64,000 bases of DNA from Stomoxys calcitrans (GCF_963082655.1 NC_081554.1:45194291-45258290); one strand, 5' to 3'; shown: positions 54,491 to 64,000, counted from the stretch's first letter. Notes: generated from the letters alone by a model not told the origin. A program made the numbers and translations.

Positions 54491-54734
54491 TTGGTTTGCC
54501 CAAAAAGTAATTGCGGATTTTTTAAAAGAAAGTAAATGCATTTTTAATAAAACTAAGAATGAACTTTAATCAAATATACTATTTTTACACTTTTTTTCTA
54601 AAGCAAGCTAAAAGTAACAGCTGATAACTGACAGAAGAAAGAATTACAATTACAATTACAGAGTCACAAGCTGTGAAAAAATTTGTCAACGCCGACTATA
54701 TGAAAAATCCGCAATTACTTTTTGGGCAACCCAA
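54491..54734 (-). mobile_element. MarM MITE 6
   Basis: TIRs TTGGTTTGCCCAAAAAGTAA and complement, TA flanks; 'acaattacaattacag' shows a short slippage duplication. Confidence 0.92.
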
Positions 54735-55639
54735 TATAAGCACACACCTATAGGTAAATTAAATTCTTTGCAGACAGTTCGGTTTAAGCAAAAATGTTAA
54801 GCCACCCATGCGTTTCGAATAGTGTAGGGTATGTAACATTAAAAAAATGGTCTCTTGTTTGATTTTGCCCAAAAAAGTCTTTAGTTAAGCACTACCCTTT
54901 TAGTTGCAGCTTGAAAAATATTTTGATCAGCAGTTAATAAGTTGTGCCAATCGTTTTTGTCCCTAACATTGGATTGTAATGTAGTTCTTTCTCTTCAGTA
55001 TCTATATTTTGAAACAAATTTTTTGGATAGCAGGCATTTTTTGATAAATGCAAACACACACAAGCAAACACAGACATATTGTTTATATAATTTTGCATAT
55101 TGTGTTAATTGCTATTTGCTTGTTTTTTTTTTTTTTTTTGCTTCTCCTTATTGTTTATATGTACATTGCCTTCCGCTTTGCGTTTTTGTGGGAAAACATT
55201 TCATTTTGCCATCGTCATCATCATCATCATCATCGGAAACACCAACAGCAGCAGCAGCACCAAAAGTGGAAACATGCTGTTGTCGTTGCATTGTCAGCAC
55301 TGTGACTTTTATGAAGGCCTTGCCAAAAAAACAAATGCCCATTTGTAGGCATAAAGAAGTATATAAAATTTTATTCCCAGCTAAAATATCTATATTTTGA
55401 TTTACCATAAAATGTTATTTGAGGTTAAAGTTTTTCAATTATTTACATTTTGCCCGATGTTGTGCTGGATGACTGCTGGCTGGCTGGCTGGCTGGCCGAA
55501 CGACTGGGAGGTTGGTGCGTTTGGCGATTGTTTCCATATTTGATTGCATTGCCGAGTCGTTTCTTGGCCATTTGTAATCATACTAATATTGAATGCCAAT
55601 GTTTTTGCAAACAATTTCATTTGAAGCTGCACAGTGACT
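54735..55639. other. Unique stretch with simple repeats
   Basis: Poly-T at 55124-55139, (CAT)n at 55215-55234, (CAG)n at 55246-55259 and (CTGG)n at 55475-55496. A 152-codon frame (54942-55400) covers the CAT/CAG tracts and gives poly-Ser and poly-Ala; no domain, no start context, judged not a gene. Confidence 0.5.
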
Positions 55640-55793
55640 GGAAATGCAAAATGCAAAATTTTCCCATGAACATTCCACTAAGGAACAGGGGCAAACTTCT
55701 CACATATCAATGAGTGCAGTCCGATTCAAGTTTAAGCTCAATGATAATGGGCCTCCTTTTTATAGCCGAGTCCCAACGGCGAGCCGCAGTGCG
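55640..55793 (-). mobile_element. SINE copy 8, head missing
   Basis: Tail and 3' body only ('cccatgaacattccactaag', 'atcaatgagtgcagtccgat', 'ggcctcctttttatagccga', 'gccgcagtgcg'). Joined abruptly to LINE-A ORF1 sequence at 55794. Confidence 0.82.
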
Positions 55794-56690
55794 AAGAGCG
55801 CACGGCCCCTGAGTCTTCATGAAGGACTGTGACTTCCCAAAAGGAGGCCACAGCCATCACCCAAGGGGGAGTTGGTCGCGGAGAATGGTAAGGAATCGCC
55901 CTCTTAAGCCAGAGCGGCAAGGAAGCACAACAGAGATGAGCTGACTTATGCAGTCATCAATATTGGCAGTTTAACCGGTAGGATTCCACCAGATCAACGG
56001 TCCCAAGTGGAGGATCAGGTTAACGAGCAGATTTTCGAACAATGTGAGGGGCCACCCATACAATTGATTACTCACAGCTCATAGAGGGGGCATCTTACAG
56101 CTCGTTAGAGGTATCCACGCTCCCTAGGGGGCACAAAGCTCGACCTGGTGAGAAAAATGGACATTCCCCAGCTCATAAAGGCGAAGGTCTTCATTAAGGG
56201 ACGAAGCAGTACATTAGAGACGGAACGCATGTTGTGATTTTAAGGCAAGCAAAACCATGATTTGGTCACAGAGAAGTGGGAGGTATTCCACATGGAGGAG
56301 AAGGAGGGGCGGAGCAATAAATTTGCGACGGAATGCATATTACGATTCTTGAGCAAGCAAAACTAAGGTTTGGTCGCTAAGAATTGGGTGGTGTTTCACA
56401 GGGATGAGAAGAAGGAAGGAACTCTCCTTGTGGTTGACATTGATCAAGCCTCCGTGACGAGTTTGGCTAAAACTACGGGAGCAGGCTGTCTTTTTCAAGA
56501 TTGGGAAGACTAGAATATGCAGAAATTCTCATATTGAGACATCAGGCCGTGCAGTGACAGGTGAATCAATGCCACCCAAAAAACAGGGGGCTGACGACGA
56601 GATAATCACCATCTCTCTCAATATTGGAAAGGCTAGTATAAGCAAAGATCGGAATACAGATGCAATACTAGGGTTGCGCCAATCCAAGAC
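55794..56690 (+). pseudogene. LINE-A ORF1 remnant, plus strand
   Basis: Corresponds to the ORF1 part left of the HINE-A insertion in the long copy (35040 down to 34190): 'ggaggccacagccatcaccc', 'aagcacaacagagatgagct', 'cagtcatcaatattgg', 'aagctcgacctggtgagaaa', 'atcaagcctccgtgacgag', then one linker repeat. A segment near 56226-56290 recurs at 56330-56400 ('acggaa.gcat.tt..gatt'). Frames are broken. Confidence 0.78.
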
Positions 56691-56692
56691 TG

Positions 56693-56848
56693 TGGCGCTG
56701 GCAGCAGTGCCTCGCACTCGACTTCACAGTTTATCACAGGTTTTCGATCGGAAACCTCTTTCATTACTTCCAGGTTCCTATCGTCGCCTCGATTATACCG
56801 CGATGGTATGACCTGCTTCTATCCTCTGTCCATTCTCCCAACACTAAC
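56693..56848 (-). pseudogene. LINE-A RT thumb fragment
   Basis: Matches 31015-31160 in the same strand ('ggcagcagtgcctcgcactc', 'ttatcacaggttttcgatcg', 'gattataccgcgatggtatg'). It is joined to ORF1 of opposite orientation. Confidence 0.75.
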
Positions 56849-56850
56849 TA

Positions 56851-57086
56851 TTGGATAGCCCAAAAAGTAATTGCGGATTTTTCATATAGTCGGCGTAGAC
56901 AAATTTTTTCACAGATTGTGACTCCGTAATTGCATTCTTTCTTCTGTCAGTTATGAGCTGTTACTTTTAGCCTGCTTTAGAAAAAAAGTGTAAAAAAGTA
57001 TATTTGATTAAAGTTCATTCTAAGTTTTATTAAAAATGCATTTACCTTCTTTTAAAAAATCCGCAATTACTTTTTGGGCAAACCAA
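56851..57086 (+). mobile_element. MarM MITE 7
   Basis: TIRs TTGGATAGCCCAAAAAGTAA (two changes) and its counterpart; TA flanks. Confidence 0.92.
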
Positions 57087-57114
57087 TATTATTGTCCAGC
57101 GCATACACTAATAG

Positions 57115-57433
57115 GCAACAGTGTACGGCGTGCCGTAGAGCCACACCTCTTTGTGGAGAAGGTTTGCTTTAATTGGCTATGACAGAATATTTGTTCCACT
57201 TGCCGTACGTAAAATAGCGTTCCAAGCGCCTCGATCTTCTGCGCTCATTCTAAAATCTCTGACACCAAGTTTCGAGGTGTCTCGCACCACTTGATCTTTC
57301 AATCGGGCTTTAGGTCTTCCCGGTTTGCGTGTACGACCGTGTTTGCCTTCAAAAGACTTCTTTGCTGGAGCTTCTTCATGCATTCTGACAACATGACCTA
57401 GCCAACGAAGATTTTACATAGCAAAGTACCTCA
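57115..57433 (-). mobile_element. SINE copy 9, split by an RTE fragment
   Basis: 57115-57165 has 'acggcgtgccgtagagccac', 'acctctttgtggagaagg', and 57413-57433 has 'ttacatagcaaagtacctc', adjacent in intact SINEs. The intervening ~247 bp is RTE. Confidence 0.75.
57168..57412 (-). pseudogene. RTE 3' end fragment inside a SINE
   Basis: Minus-strand codons give HEEAPAKKSFEGKHGRTRKP, GRPKARLKDQVVRDTSKLGV, RDFRMSAEDRGAWNAILRTA, SGTNILS, stop, then 'cagccaattaaagc'-type tail. It matches the end of the RTE at 42130-42395. Only the last ~240 bp inserted, a typical 5' truncation. Confidence 0.88.
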
Positions 57434-57436
57434 CAA

Positions 57437-57585
57437 GGAGGCCACATTAGCGCAGAGGTCAGCATGTCCGCCTATGACGCTGAACGCTTGGATTCGAAAT
57501 CTGGCGAAAACATAACAAGACCAAATTTCAGCAGTGGTTATCCCCTCCTAATGCGACTGGCGACGTTTGTGAGGTACTACCAGTG
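57437..57585 (+). mobile_element. SINE copy 10, 3' truncated
   Basis: Head AGGCCACATTAGCGCAGAGG, A-box region, decayed B box (TTGGATTCGAAATCTGG); ends in 'gacgtttgtgaggtacta'. It lies head to head with copy 9. Confidence 0.82.
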
Positions 57586-57589
57586 AAAT

Positions 57590-57885
57590 TAGATGCTGGA
57601 ATGCTCCAAAATGTTTATGACTCAATCGAAACTTTAAGATGTCTATCGCCTTCGCTTCGTTTGGAAGGTTAGAAGTCTCACTCAACTCGTCTGATAAACT
57701 GGTTCCTCTTCAGGTTCTTTTCTCTTTGGGGACCTGTCTGATGTGAACATCTTTGAAGTAATTGGACTTTCTAAAGCGTGCTGACTTATTCGACAGTAGG
57801 AACTTCCTTCTCCTGATCCGGGGGTATTACAGTGGAATAAAATGTCTGAGTCTAATAGCAGATTGTCACCTACAGTTTATCTAAT
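57590..57885 (+). pseudogene. LINE-B 3' end, decayed
   Basis: 'ttctctttggggacctgtct', 'gtaattggactttctaaagc', 'cctgatccgggggtattaca', 'gaataaaatgtctgagtc', in the same order as the LINE-B 3' end at 42880-43020. Confidence 0.6.
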
Positions 57886-58544
57886 CTATAATTATATGTC
57901 TGGTTCATGGCGTTGAGTTTGAAATTTCTTGAACTTTTTCATTCATTTTGTAACATTGTGCCAGATAATATGGTTTGGTCGTTTGAAAACGTTTTGAAGT
58001 GTTATTATTACAATGGCATTTGTTCTTTGCCATCATATTATTCATAGTCGTGGGTGAATTACAACCAATAATTTATAAATACAAATTATTTTGTTGAGCG
58101 CAACAAAAATAAATTATTTATTTATGAGTATCCCCCCGCCCCCCAACCGAATTTTGTCCTGACCGACCACAAGAGCAAAAGTCATTACATTTTTTCTTCG
58201 CTCTTGTCCCTAATGTAAATTCATTGCTTCGAGAGAAGTAAAAACGGCTGGAAGTTGTTTGTTTGCCATCGACGTTTTGTCGTTATACATAGGCAAATTG
58301 AGTGGAGGCATCAGTGAAGCGAATTTTATGGCATCGACAGCCTTGAACAACACTCGAGGTATTGGCAGACATTCGGTCTCCACAAAGGTTATTACCTGAT
58401 TATTGTTTAAATGTTAGGATGACAGGACAATGTTTAAAAAAAAAAAACGGCAAGGGACACATTTTTTTTAATAAAAAAAATTTTGTTCAAAAATTGTCAA
58501 ATAGTAATGTGTAACAAGTGAAGATGCTCCAAGTTAAACAGGCT
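57886..58544. other. Unique stretch
   Basis: No recognised repeat or coding signal. A C-rich run at 58131-58148 and A-rich runs at 58436-58480. Confidence 0.4.
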
Positions 58545-58998
58545 GTATTTTTTGGCGTGGTCGAGGAACGCAAATGTAACACTGTGGTACAGCGAAACTG
58601 TCGGTAGGACGGCGAAAGTCCTATGGGGTGATCCGGATCTTGAGAAGACGAGGTTATAACTGAAAGGAAGTAAGAAGGAGATCAGTATATCTTTCGGTAT
58701 CATAACGGGACACATAGGACTACCCACTTATGCAAAATCAGTGCGGCAAGTGATAGGATGTGTAAAGCATGCGGGGTAAGTGATGCGAGTTGGAGCATTT
58801 GCTTTGTCATTGCTCGGCTTTCGCGGCTAACAGATACTGGCATTTGAATGGAGACACTATTCCAGACATGAACCAACTTAGGGGAGTGGTATTGAAAAGG
58901 AGCTCGCAACAAGCCAATTACTGGCTTAGGTGTATGTCCATAGTGACATGGGGAGGATTAATATCTGAACCCTCTTTTCAACCTAACCTAACCTATGT
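58545..58998 (+). pseudogene. LINE-A 3' end
   Basis: 'aacgcaaatgtaacactgtg' (the NAHATLWN codons), 'gaaactgtcggtaggacggc', the C-terminal cluster near 58740-58830 ('gtgtaaagcatgcgg'), GDTIPDMNQLRG, then the 3' UTR 'ggcttaggtgtatgtccata' and 'ttcaacctaacctaacctat'. Stops in all frames. Best view of the LINE-A end. Confidence 0.85.
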
Positions 58999-58999
58999 C

Positions 59000-59860
59000 C
59001 CGATTCAAACCATATTTTACACTTATGTTTACTGTCACAGAAGAAGTGGTTGCACAAAATTTCAACAAAATCGGATAAGAATTGAGCTCTCAAGCGGCTC
59101 AAGAAGTAAAATCGGGAGATCGATTTATATGGTAGCTATATCAGGGTATGGACCGTCTGACCATATTTACCAATTATGTTAAAGGTCACAGAAGAAGTCG
59201 ATGTACAAAATTTCAGCCAAATCGTATAATAATTGCGCCCTCTAGCGTCTCAAAAAGTCAAGATCCCACATCAGTTTATATGGAAGGTATATCAGGTAAT
59301 GAACCGATTTTGACTATACTCAGCGCAGCTATTGGTAGTCATAATTAAACACCTCTTACAAAACTTTAGACAAATCGGATCACAATTGCGCCCTCTAGAG
59401 GCTCAAGAAGTCAATATCCGTGACCGGTTTATATTGGTTGCCCAAAAAGTAATTGCGGATTTTTCATATAGTCGGCGTTGACAAATTTTTTCAACGGCTT
59501 GTGACTCTGTAATTGCATTCTTTCTTCTGTCAGTTATCAGCTGTTACTTTTAGCTTGCTTTAGAAAAAAAGTGTAAAAAAAGTATATTTGATTAAAGTTC
59601 ATTCTTTTTTTTTATTAAAAATGCATTTACTTTCTTTTAAAAATCCGCAATTACTTTTTGGGCAACCCAATATAAAAGCTAAATCAAAACATGGACCGAT
59701 GTAGCCCATTTTTACAATCCCATTCGTCCTTCACTAATAGAAAGTATTTGTGTAAAATTTCAAGCGCTTTGAAATTTAGCGTGCTTTTGACAGACGGAAA
59801 GACGGTAGGATAGGGCTTCATCGACTTGGAATGTCAAGACGATTGAGAATATAATATATA
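59000..59860 (-). mobile_element. HINE-A element carrying a MITE
   Basis: Core units with 'agctctcaagcggctcaag', 'gcgccctctagcgtctcaa', 'tcacaattgcgccctctaga', interrupted by MITE 8; then 'aaaacatggaccgatgtagc', 'tttcaagcgctttgaaattt', 'gacagacggaaagacgg', 'gaatgtcaagacgattgaga'. Both termini are missing. Confidence 0.78.
59434..59670 (+). mobile_element. MarM MITE 8, inserted in HINE-A
   Basis: TIRs TTGGTTGCCCAAAAAGTAAT and complement, TA flanks; HINE-A on both sides. Confidence 0.92.
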
Positions 59861-59870
59861 AATAAATTTA

Positions 59871-60530
59871 GCTATTATTTTGGCAACACTGAAATAAACA
59901 GCTCACGCGTGTTTCGTGTTTTGTTTCACTGTCAAACATTTTCAGTTTGGTCTATTATTCAACATAGAATTGTCTTACAAACGAACAATGCTAGCAAATT
60001 GATGAATTTTATTATCAAAATGAATGCTCTGCTAAGAAAATTCATCGCGCGCTTCTTCCATTGAGTGACGAAGCTCATTTTGGCTCAATGGGTACGTAAA
60101 TAAGCAGGATTGTCGATTTTGGAGTGAAGATCAGCCAAAATCATTGCAAGAGCTACCAGTGCATCCAGAAAAAGTCCCAGTTTGGTGCGGTGTATGGGCT
60201 TGTAGCATCATTGGACCGCACTTCTTCAAAGATGAAGGCAATCGTAACGTAACTGTGAATGGTGAGCGCTATCGTGAGATGATATCCAACCTTTTTTTTG
60301 CCCAAAATGCAGGAGCTTGACTTGCATGACATGTGGTTTCAATATGCCACACAGCACACTTAACAATGGACCTATTGACAGATGAGATCGGTGAACATTT
60401 TATTTCACATTCGGGAACGGTCAAATAGCCGCCATGATCGTGTGATTTAACGCCTTATTTGTGGGGCTAATTCAAAGCTCATGTCTATACAGACAAGTCC
60501 GCTTCTATTGACTCATTGGAAGGCAACAAA
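59871..60530 (+). mobile_element. MarR internal-deletion derivative
   Basis: Leader with 'ttagctattattttggcaac' (inner part of the terminal repeat), 'tgtttcactgtcaaac', a damaged start, ALLPLSDEAHF at the deletion junction, then out-of-frame 'ggctcaatgggtacgtaaat' and the DDE-region sequence to 'gtctatacagacaag'. The junction is the same as in the 17.7- and 20.3-kb copies. The 3' end is lost. Confidence 0.8.
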
Positions 60531-60534
60531 CCGA

Positions 60535-61020
60535 ACATGGTCATAATCGGACTATATTTGATATGGCTGCCATATAGACCGATCAGCCGATATTTAGTAT
60601 TAAGCCCATAATTACCGCATATATTACCCGATTTCGCTGAAATTTGCGACGAAGATTTTTACTATGCCTTCCAATGTCCGATCCGAATATGGTCCAAATC
60701 GGTCTTTAATTCTATATAGCTGCCATATAGACCGATCTGCCGATATTTAGTCTTAAGCCCATAATTGCCGCATTTTTTACCCCATTTCACTGAAATTTGG
60801 ATCCGAATATACTCCAAACCGGACTATATTTCTATATAGCTGCCATATGAACCGATCTGCCAATATTTAGTCTTAAGACCATATTTTTTACCCGATTTCG
60901 CTGAAATTTGGAACGGTGAGTTTTACTATGCCTACCGATGCCCGAACCCAATATGATCCAAATCGGAGTGTATTTCGATATAGCTGCCAAATAGACCGAT
61001 CTGCCGATTTGCTGATACCA
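60535..61020 (+). repeat. HINE-D core units
   Basis: Three to four units of about 140 bp with 'tagctgccatatagaccgat', 'ctgccgatatttagtcttaa' and 'acccgatttcgctgaaattt'. No termini. Confidence 0.75.
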
Positions 61021-61293
61021 TTTTCAGTTGTTCATAATAATTTATAAATATTTTCATGAAAAATTTGGACCTTCACAAGGGCAAAAATGCCTGAAGGAGC
61101 TTTCCAATGCTTTTGCGATGTACTAGAGAGATCTTAACTATTGTCTAGGCTACAATATCAATGGCTTGGTTGCCATAGACCAAAATATCCAAAAAAAAAA
61201 CAAACGTCACAAAAGTCTGAGAAATCAAAATCTGGAGCTTGATTTTCAAAGTAGTTTTATTGTAGAAGTTTTTTAATCAGTACAATTACACTG
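61021..61293. other. Unclassified stretch
   Basis: No repeat or coding signal recognised. Confidence 0.35.
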
Positions 61294-61612
61294 AGTAATC
61301 ACCGTAGCGCAGAGGTTAGCATGTCCGCCTATGACGCTAATCAGATGGGTTCGAATCCTGGCGAGACCATCAGAAAAAAATTTCAACGGACGTTTTCCCC
61401 TCCTAATGCTGGCAACATTTGTGAGGTACAACGCCATGTAAAACTTCTCTCCGAAGAGGTGTCGCACTGGGGCTCGCCATTCGGACACGGCTATAAAAAG
61501 GAGGCCCCTTATCATTGAGCTAAAACTTGAATCGGACTGCACTCATTGATATGTGAGAAGTTTGCCCCAGTTACTTAGTGGAATGTTCATGGATAAAATT
61601 TGCATTTGCATT
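61294..61612 (+). mobile_element. SINE copy 11, near full length
   Basis: Head with TAGCGCAGAGGTTAGCATG and GGTTCGAATCCTGGCGAGAC, both boxes intact; body GTGTCGCACTGGGGCTCGCC, CTATAAAAAGGAGGCCCCTT; tail 'aaaatttgcatttgcattta'. Confidence 0.9.
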
Positions 61613-61644
61613 TACAATCAGAAACGCGAAGGCCCCATTAATAT

Positions 61645-62795
61645 TTGTATACCCACCACCGTAGAATAGGGGGTATATTCATTTAGTCATTCCGTTTGCA
61701 ACACATCGAAATATCAATTTCCCACCCTACAAGATATATATATTTCAGATCTTCGTAAAATTCAAAGACGATTTAACGATGTCCGTGTGTCTGTCCGTCT
61801 ACCCGCCTGTCCGTCCGTCTGTTGTGATTACTCTATAGCCTTCAAAAACTGAGATATTGAGCTGTAATTTGACACAGATACGTCTTTGCGCGCTGGTTCA
61901 GTTCTTGAACGGGCCAAATCGGACCATATTTGGATATAGCTGCTATATAGACCGATCTGGCGATAAGGGGTCTAATGCCCATAAATGCTTTATTTTTTAT
62001 TCGATTTTGCTTTAAAACAGTGAGTAGTTTATGGCTTCCCGACATCTGATCCAAATATGGTTCAGATCGGACTAAATTTAGATATAGCTGCCATATAGAC
62101 CGATCTGCCGTTTAAGGGTCTGGAAACCATAAAAGATTCAATTATTACCCGATTTTGTTAAAATTTGAAAGAGCGAGTTATTTTAAGCCTCTCAATATCA
62201 GACCCATATATGGTTCAAATCGGAGTATATCTAGATATAGCTGCCATATAGACCGATCTGCCGATTATGGGTCTGAAGCCCATAAAATCTTTATTTATTA
62301 GTTGATTTCGCTGAAATTTGAAACAGTGGGTTAGTTTAAGCCTCCCGACATCTGATCGAAATAGTGTTCAGGTCGGACTATATCTAGATATTGCTGCCAT
62401 ATAGACCAATCTCCCGATTAAGGGTCTGAAGCCCATAAAAGCTTTTTTTAAACCGATTACGCAGAAATTTGAAAAACTATGTAGTTTTGGGCCTGCCGAC
62501 ATCTGACCTAAATGTGGATTAATTCGGATTATATTTAGATATAGCTGCCATATAGACCTATATGCAGATTAAGGGTCTGAAGCTCATAAAAGCTTTATTT
62601 ATTACCCGATTTTATTGAAATTTGAAATACAAAATTCAACAGTGACTTATATTTATTAGACCACACAATGTCCGTGCCGAAGTTATCCAATTTTCATCGG
62701 ATTGTGTCGAAAGGGGGTTTACATATATATCCGAGGTGGTGGGTATTCAAAGTTCGGCCCGGCCAAACTGAATGCCTTTTTACTTTGCTTTTATA
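61645..62795 (+). mobile_element. HINE-D element, full length
   Basis: 5' end TATACCCACCACCGTAGAAT, AGGGGGTATATTCATTTAGT, 'cattccgtttgcaacacatc', 'tacaagatatatatatttca', GTCTGTCCGTCTACCCGCCT. Five units of ~150 bp with 'gatatagctgccatatagac', 'cgatctgccg', 'aagggtctgaagcccataaa'. 3' end GAGGTGGTGGGTATTCAAAG, stem-loop TTCGGCCCGGCCAAA, 'tgcctttttactt'. Same plan as HINE-A, with different sequence. Confidence 0.88.
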
Positions 62796-62823
62796 TTAAT
62801 TGCCCACCCCTCCCTATATTAAA

Positions 62824-63730
62824 ACAAGTAAAAGCGTGCCAAGTTCGGCCGGGCCGAATCTTGGGCCCGGTCATGGATACTGCCAAAAATTTATACAAAA
62901 AAAAAAATTAAGTTTTAGGACATAAGGTTCTTCCACATAACAAACTTCTGTCAAACCAGCAAAAATAAAAACTTCTGGGAACCGAACAGGGATAGTTGAG
63001 AGTCCGGTTTATATGGGAGCTATATCAGGTTAAAGACTGATTTTCGACGTACTTGGCATAGTTGTTGGAAGTCATAACGAAACACTTTGAGCCAAATCGG
63101 GCAAAAATTGTGGCTTCCAGGGGCTCAAGAAGTCAAATCGGGAGATCGATTTATATGGCAGCTATATCAGGTTATAGACCGACTTGGACAGTACTTGGCC
63201 CAGTTGTTGGAAGTCATAACGAAACACTACTTGGAAAATTTCAGCCAAATCATACACAAATTGCGGCTTGTAAAGGTTTAGGAAGTCAAATCGGGCGATC
63301 GGTTTATATGGGAGCTATACCAGGTTATAGACTGATTTGGAACGTACTTAGCACAGTTGTTGGAAGTCATAAAAGAACACTATGTGCAAAATTTCTGGCA
63401 AATCGGGCAAAAATTGCTGCTTTTAAGGGCTCACGAAGTCAAATCGGAAGATCGGTTTATATGGGAGCTATATCTAAATCTGAACCGATATGGCCTATTT
63501 ACAAACCTCAATGACCTTCGTCAATATTAAGTATCTGTGCACAATTTCAAGCGGCTAGCTTAACGCGTTCGTCCGCTATCGTGATTTCGACAAACGGACG
63601 GACGGACATGGCTAGATCAACTCAGGCCATCGAGACAATACTTTATGGGGTCTTAGACGAATATTTCGAGTTGTTGCAAATGGAATGACTAGATTAGTAT
63701 ACCCCCATCCTATGGTGGTGGGTATAAAAA
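62824..63730 (-). mobile_element. HINE-A element, diverged
   Basis: AACAAGTAAAAGCGTGCCAA, stem-loop TTCGGCCGGGCCGAA, then altered sequence and four units with 'gcttccaggggctcaagaag', 'gggagatcgatttatatgg', 'tatatcaggttatagac'; 5' block with CAAACGGACGGACGGACATG, 'acaatactttatggggtctt' and CCCCATCCTATGGTGGTGGG. Confidence 0.85.
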
Positions 63731-63960
63731 TCCAAAACTGACAAAAAGATGAAGTTGTCTCATTTATTTTGATCATAACTTCAAAGGTTGCAAAAAGTTG
63801 TGGCTAAAATTTTGCATGTTGCATCTTAAGGCCACCATTGACTTTGGTGTCAAATATGATTGGGACTTCAAAGGGGGATTATTATACCCCCATCCAATGG
63901 TGGTGGGTATAAAAATCCAAAACTGACAAAACGATGAAGGTGTCTCTTTTTATATGGTCA
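63700..63960. repeat. ~180-bp direct duplication at the HINE-A 5' edge
   Basis: 'atggtggtgggtataaaaat' followed by 'ccaaaactgacaaaa.gatg' occurs at about 63712 and again at 63897. The first copy ends the HINE-A; the second is preceded by other sequence and stops at the window's right edge. Confidence 0.85.
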
Positions 63961-64000
63961 TAGCTTCAAAGGATATGAGTTAATCACATGTATAATTTTG

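Noticed and set aside
54942..55400. 152-codon plus-strand frame
   Set aside because: Its low-complexity half comes from CAT and CAG repeats; the rest is hydrophobic by base composition, with no domain or supported start.
63062..63514. 150-codon frame with repeated SRSQIGRSVYMGAI-type segments
   Set aside because: It is a translation of ~150-bp HINE-A units; the same peptides appear in every HINE-A copy in either strand, with stops at random.
1..64000. LTR retrotransposon or endogenous virus
   Set aside because: No paired long terminal repeats, no protease, integrase or envelope-like frames were seen; all RT sequence is of non-LTR type.

Overview
This window looks like intergenic or intronic DNA from a repeat-rich fly genome. 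It carries RNase H-bearing and RTE-clade LINEs, tRNA-derived SINEs, mariner relatives, and very many DINE-1-like repeats whose 5' end resembles the Drosophila DINE-1/INE-1 block (subterminal inverted repeat, TATATATTCTTGATC, then a run of GTCCGTCC). That points to a higher dipteran. A calyptrate such as a stable fly or horn fly is my guess from familiarity with these repeats, not something proven here. I identified no host protein-coding gene, no genuine tRNA or rRNA gene, no LTR retrotransposon, no virus-like sequence and no CRISPR array. Nearly all long reading frames lie inside transposable elements or tandem repeats. Coordinates of decayed elements are good to about 10-50 bases. || Repeat families, named for use below. 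HINE-A: DINE-1-like, oriented from the TATACCCTCCACCAT end to a stem-loop TTCGGCCCGGCCGAA near ACTTGTT, with a core of ~150-bp tandem units. HINE-B and HINE-D: related families with their own ends and ~150-bp units. Family F: a similar core without clear ends. Family C: ~130-bp units. LINE-A: I-superfamily-like element with ORF1, APE endonuclease, RT, RNase H and a CCHC-like C-terminus. LINE-B: a second RNase H-bearing LINE. RTE: an RTE-clade LINE. SINE: ~320-bp tRNA-derived element. MarM: mariner with TIR TTGGGTTGCCCAAAAAG and its deletion MITE. MarR: Tc1/mariner relative with 41 residues between the last two catalytic positions (rosa-like). || Layout. 0-5 kb: family F, an ORF1-like LINE remnant, a family C array. 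5-9 kb: a small cysteine-rich frame, LINE-A pieces, a MarR copy split by a SINE. 9-15 kb: two large HINE-A copies, SINEs, a HINE-B copy split by a SINE. 15-17 kb: mostly unique. 17-22 kb: MarR deletion derivatives, SINEs, fragments. 22-24.5 kb: the only MarM copy with transposase sequence, inside family C, then LINE-B. 24.5-29 kb: HINE-A copies and unique DNA. 30-36.8 kb: the longest LINE-A copy, minus strand, with a HINE-A inside ORF1. 36.8-46 kb: MITEs, a SINE, a nearly open RTE RT, LINE-B 3' end, HINE-A copies. 46-47.4 kb: unique DNA with a strong hairpin and microsatellites. 47.4-60 kb: LINE-A pieces, HINE-B and family C arrays, five more MITEs. 60-64 kb: MarR, HINE-D, SINE, HINE-A. || The elements form layers: younger MITEs, SINEs and HINEs sit inside older LINEs and arrays, and short direct duplications of 25-400 bp recur inside the decayed copies.
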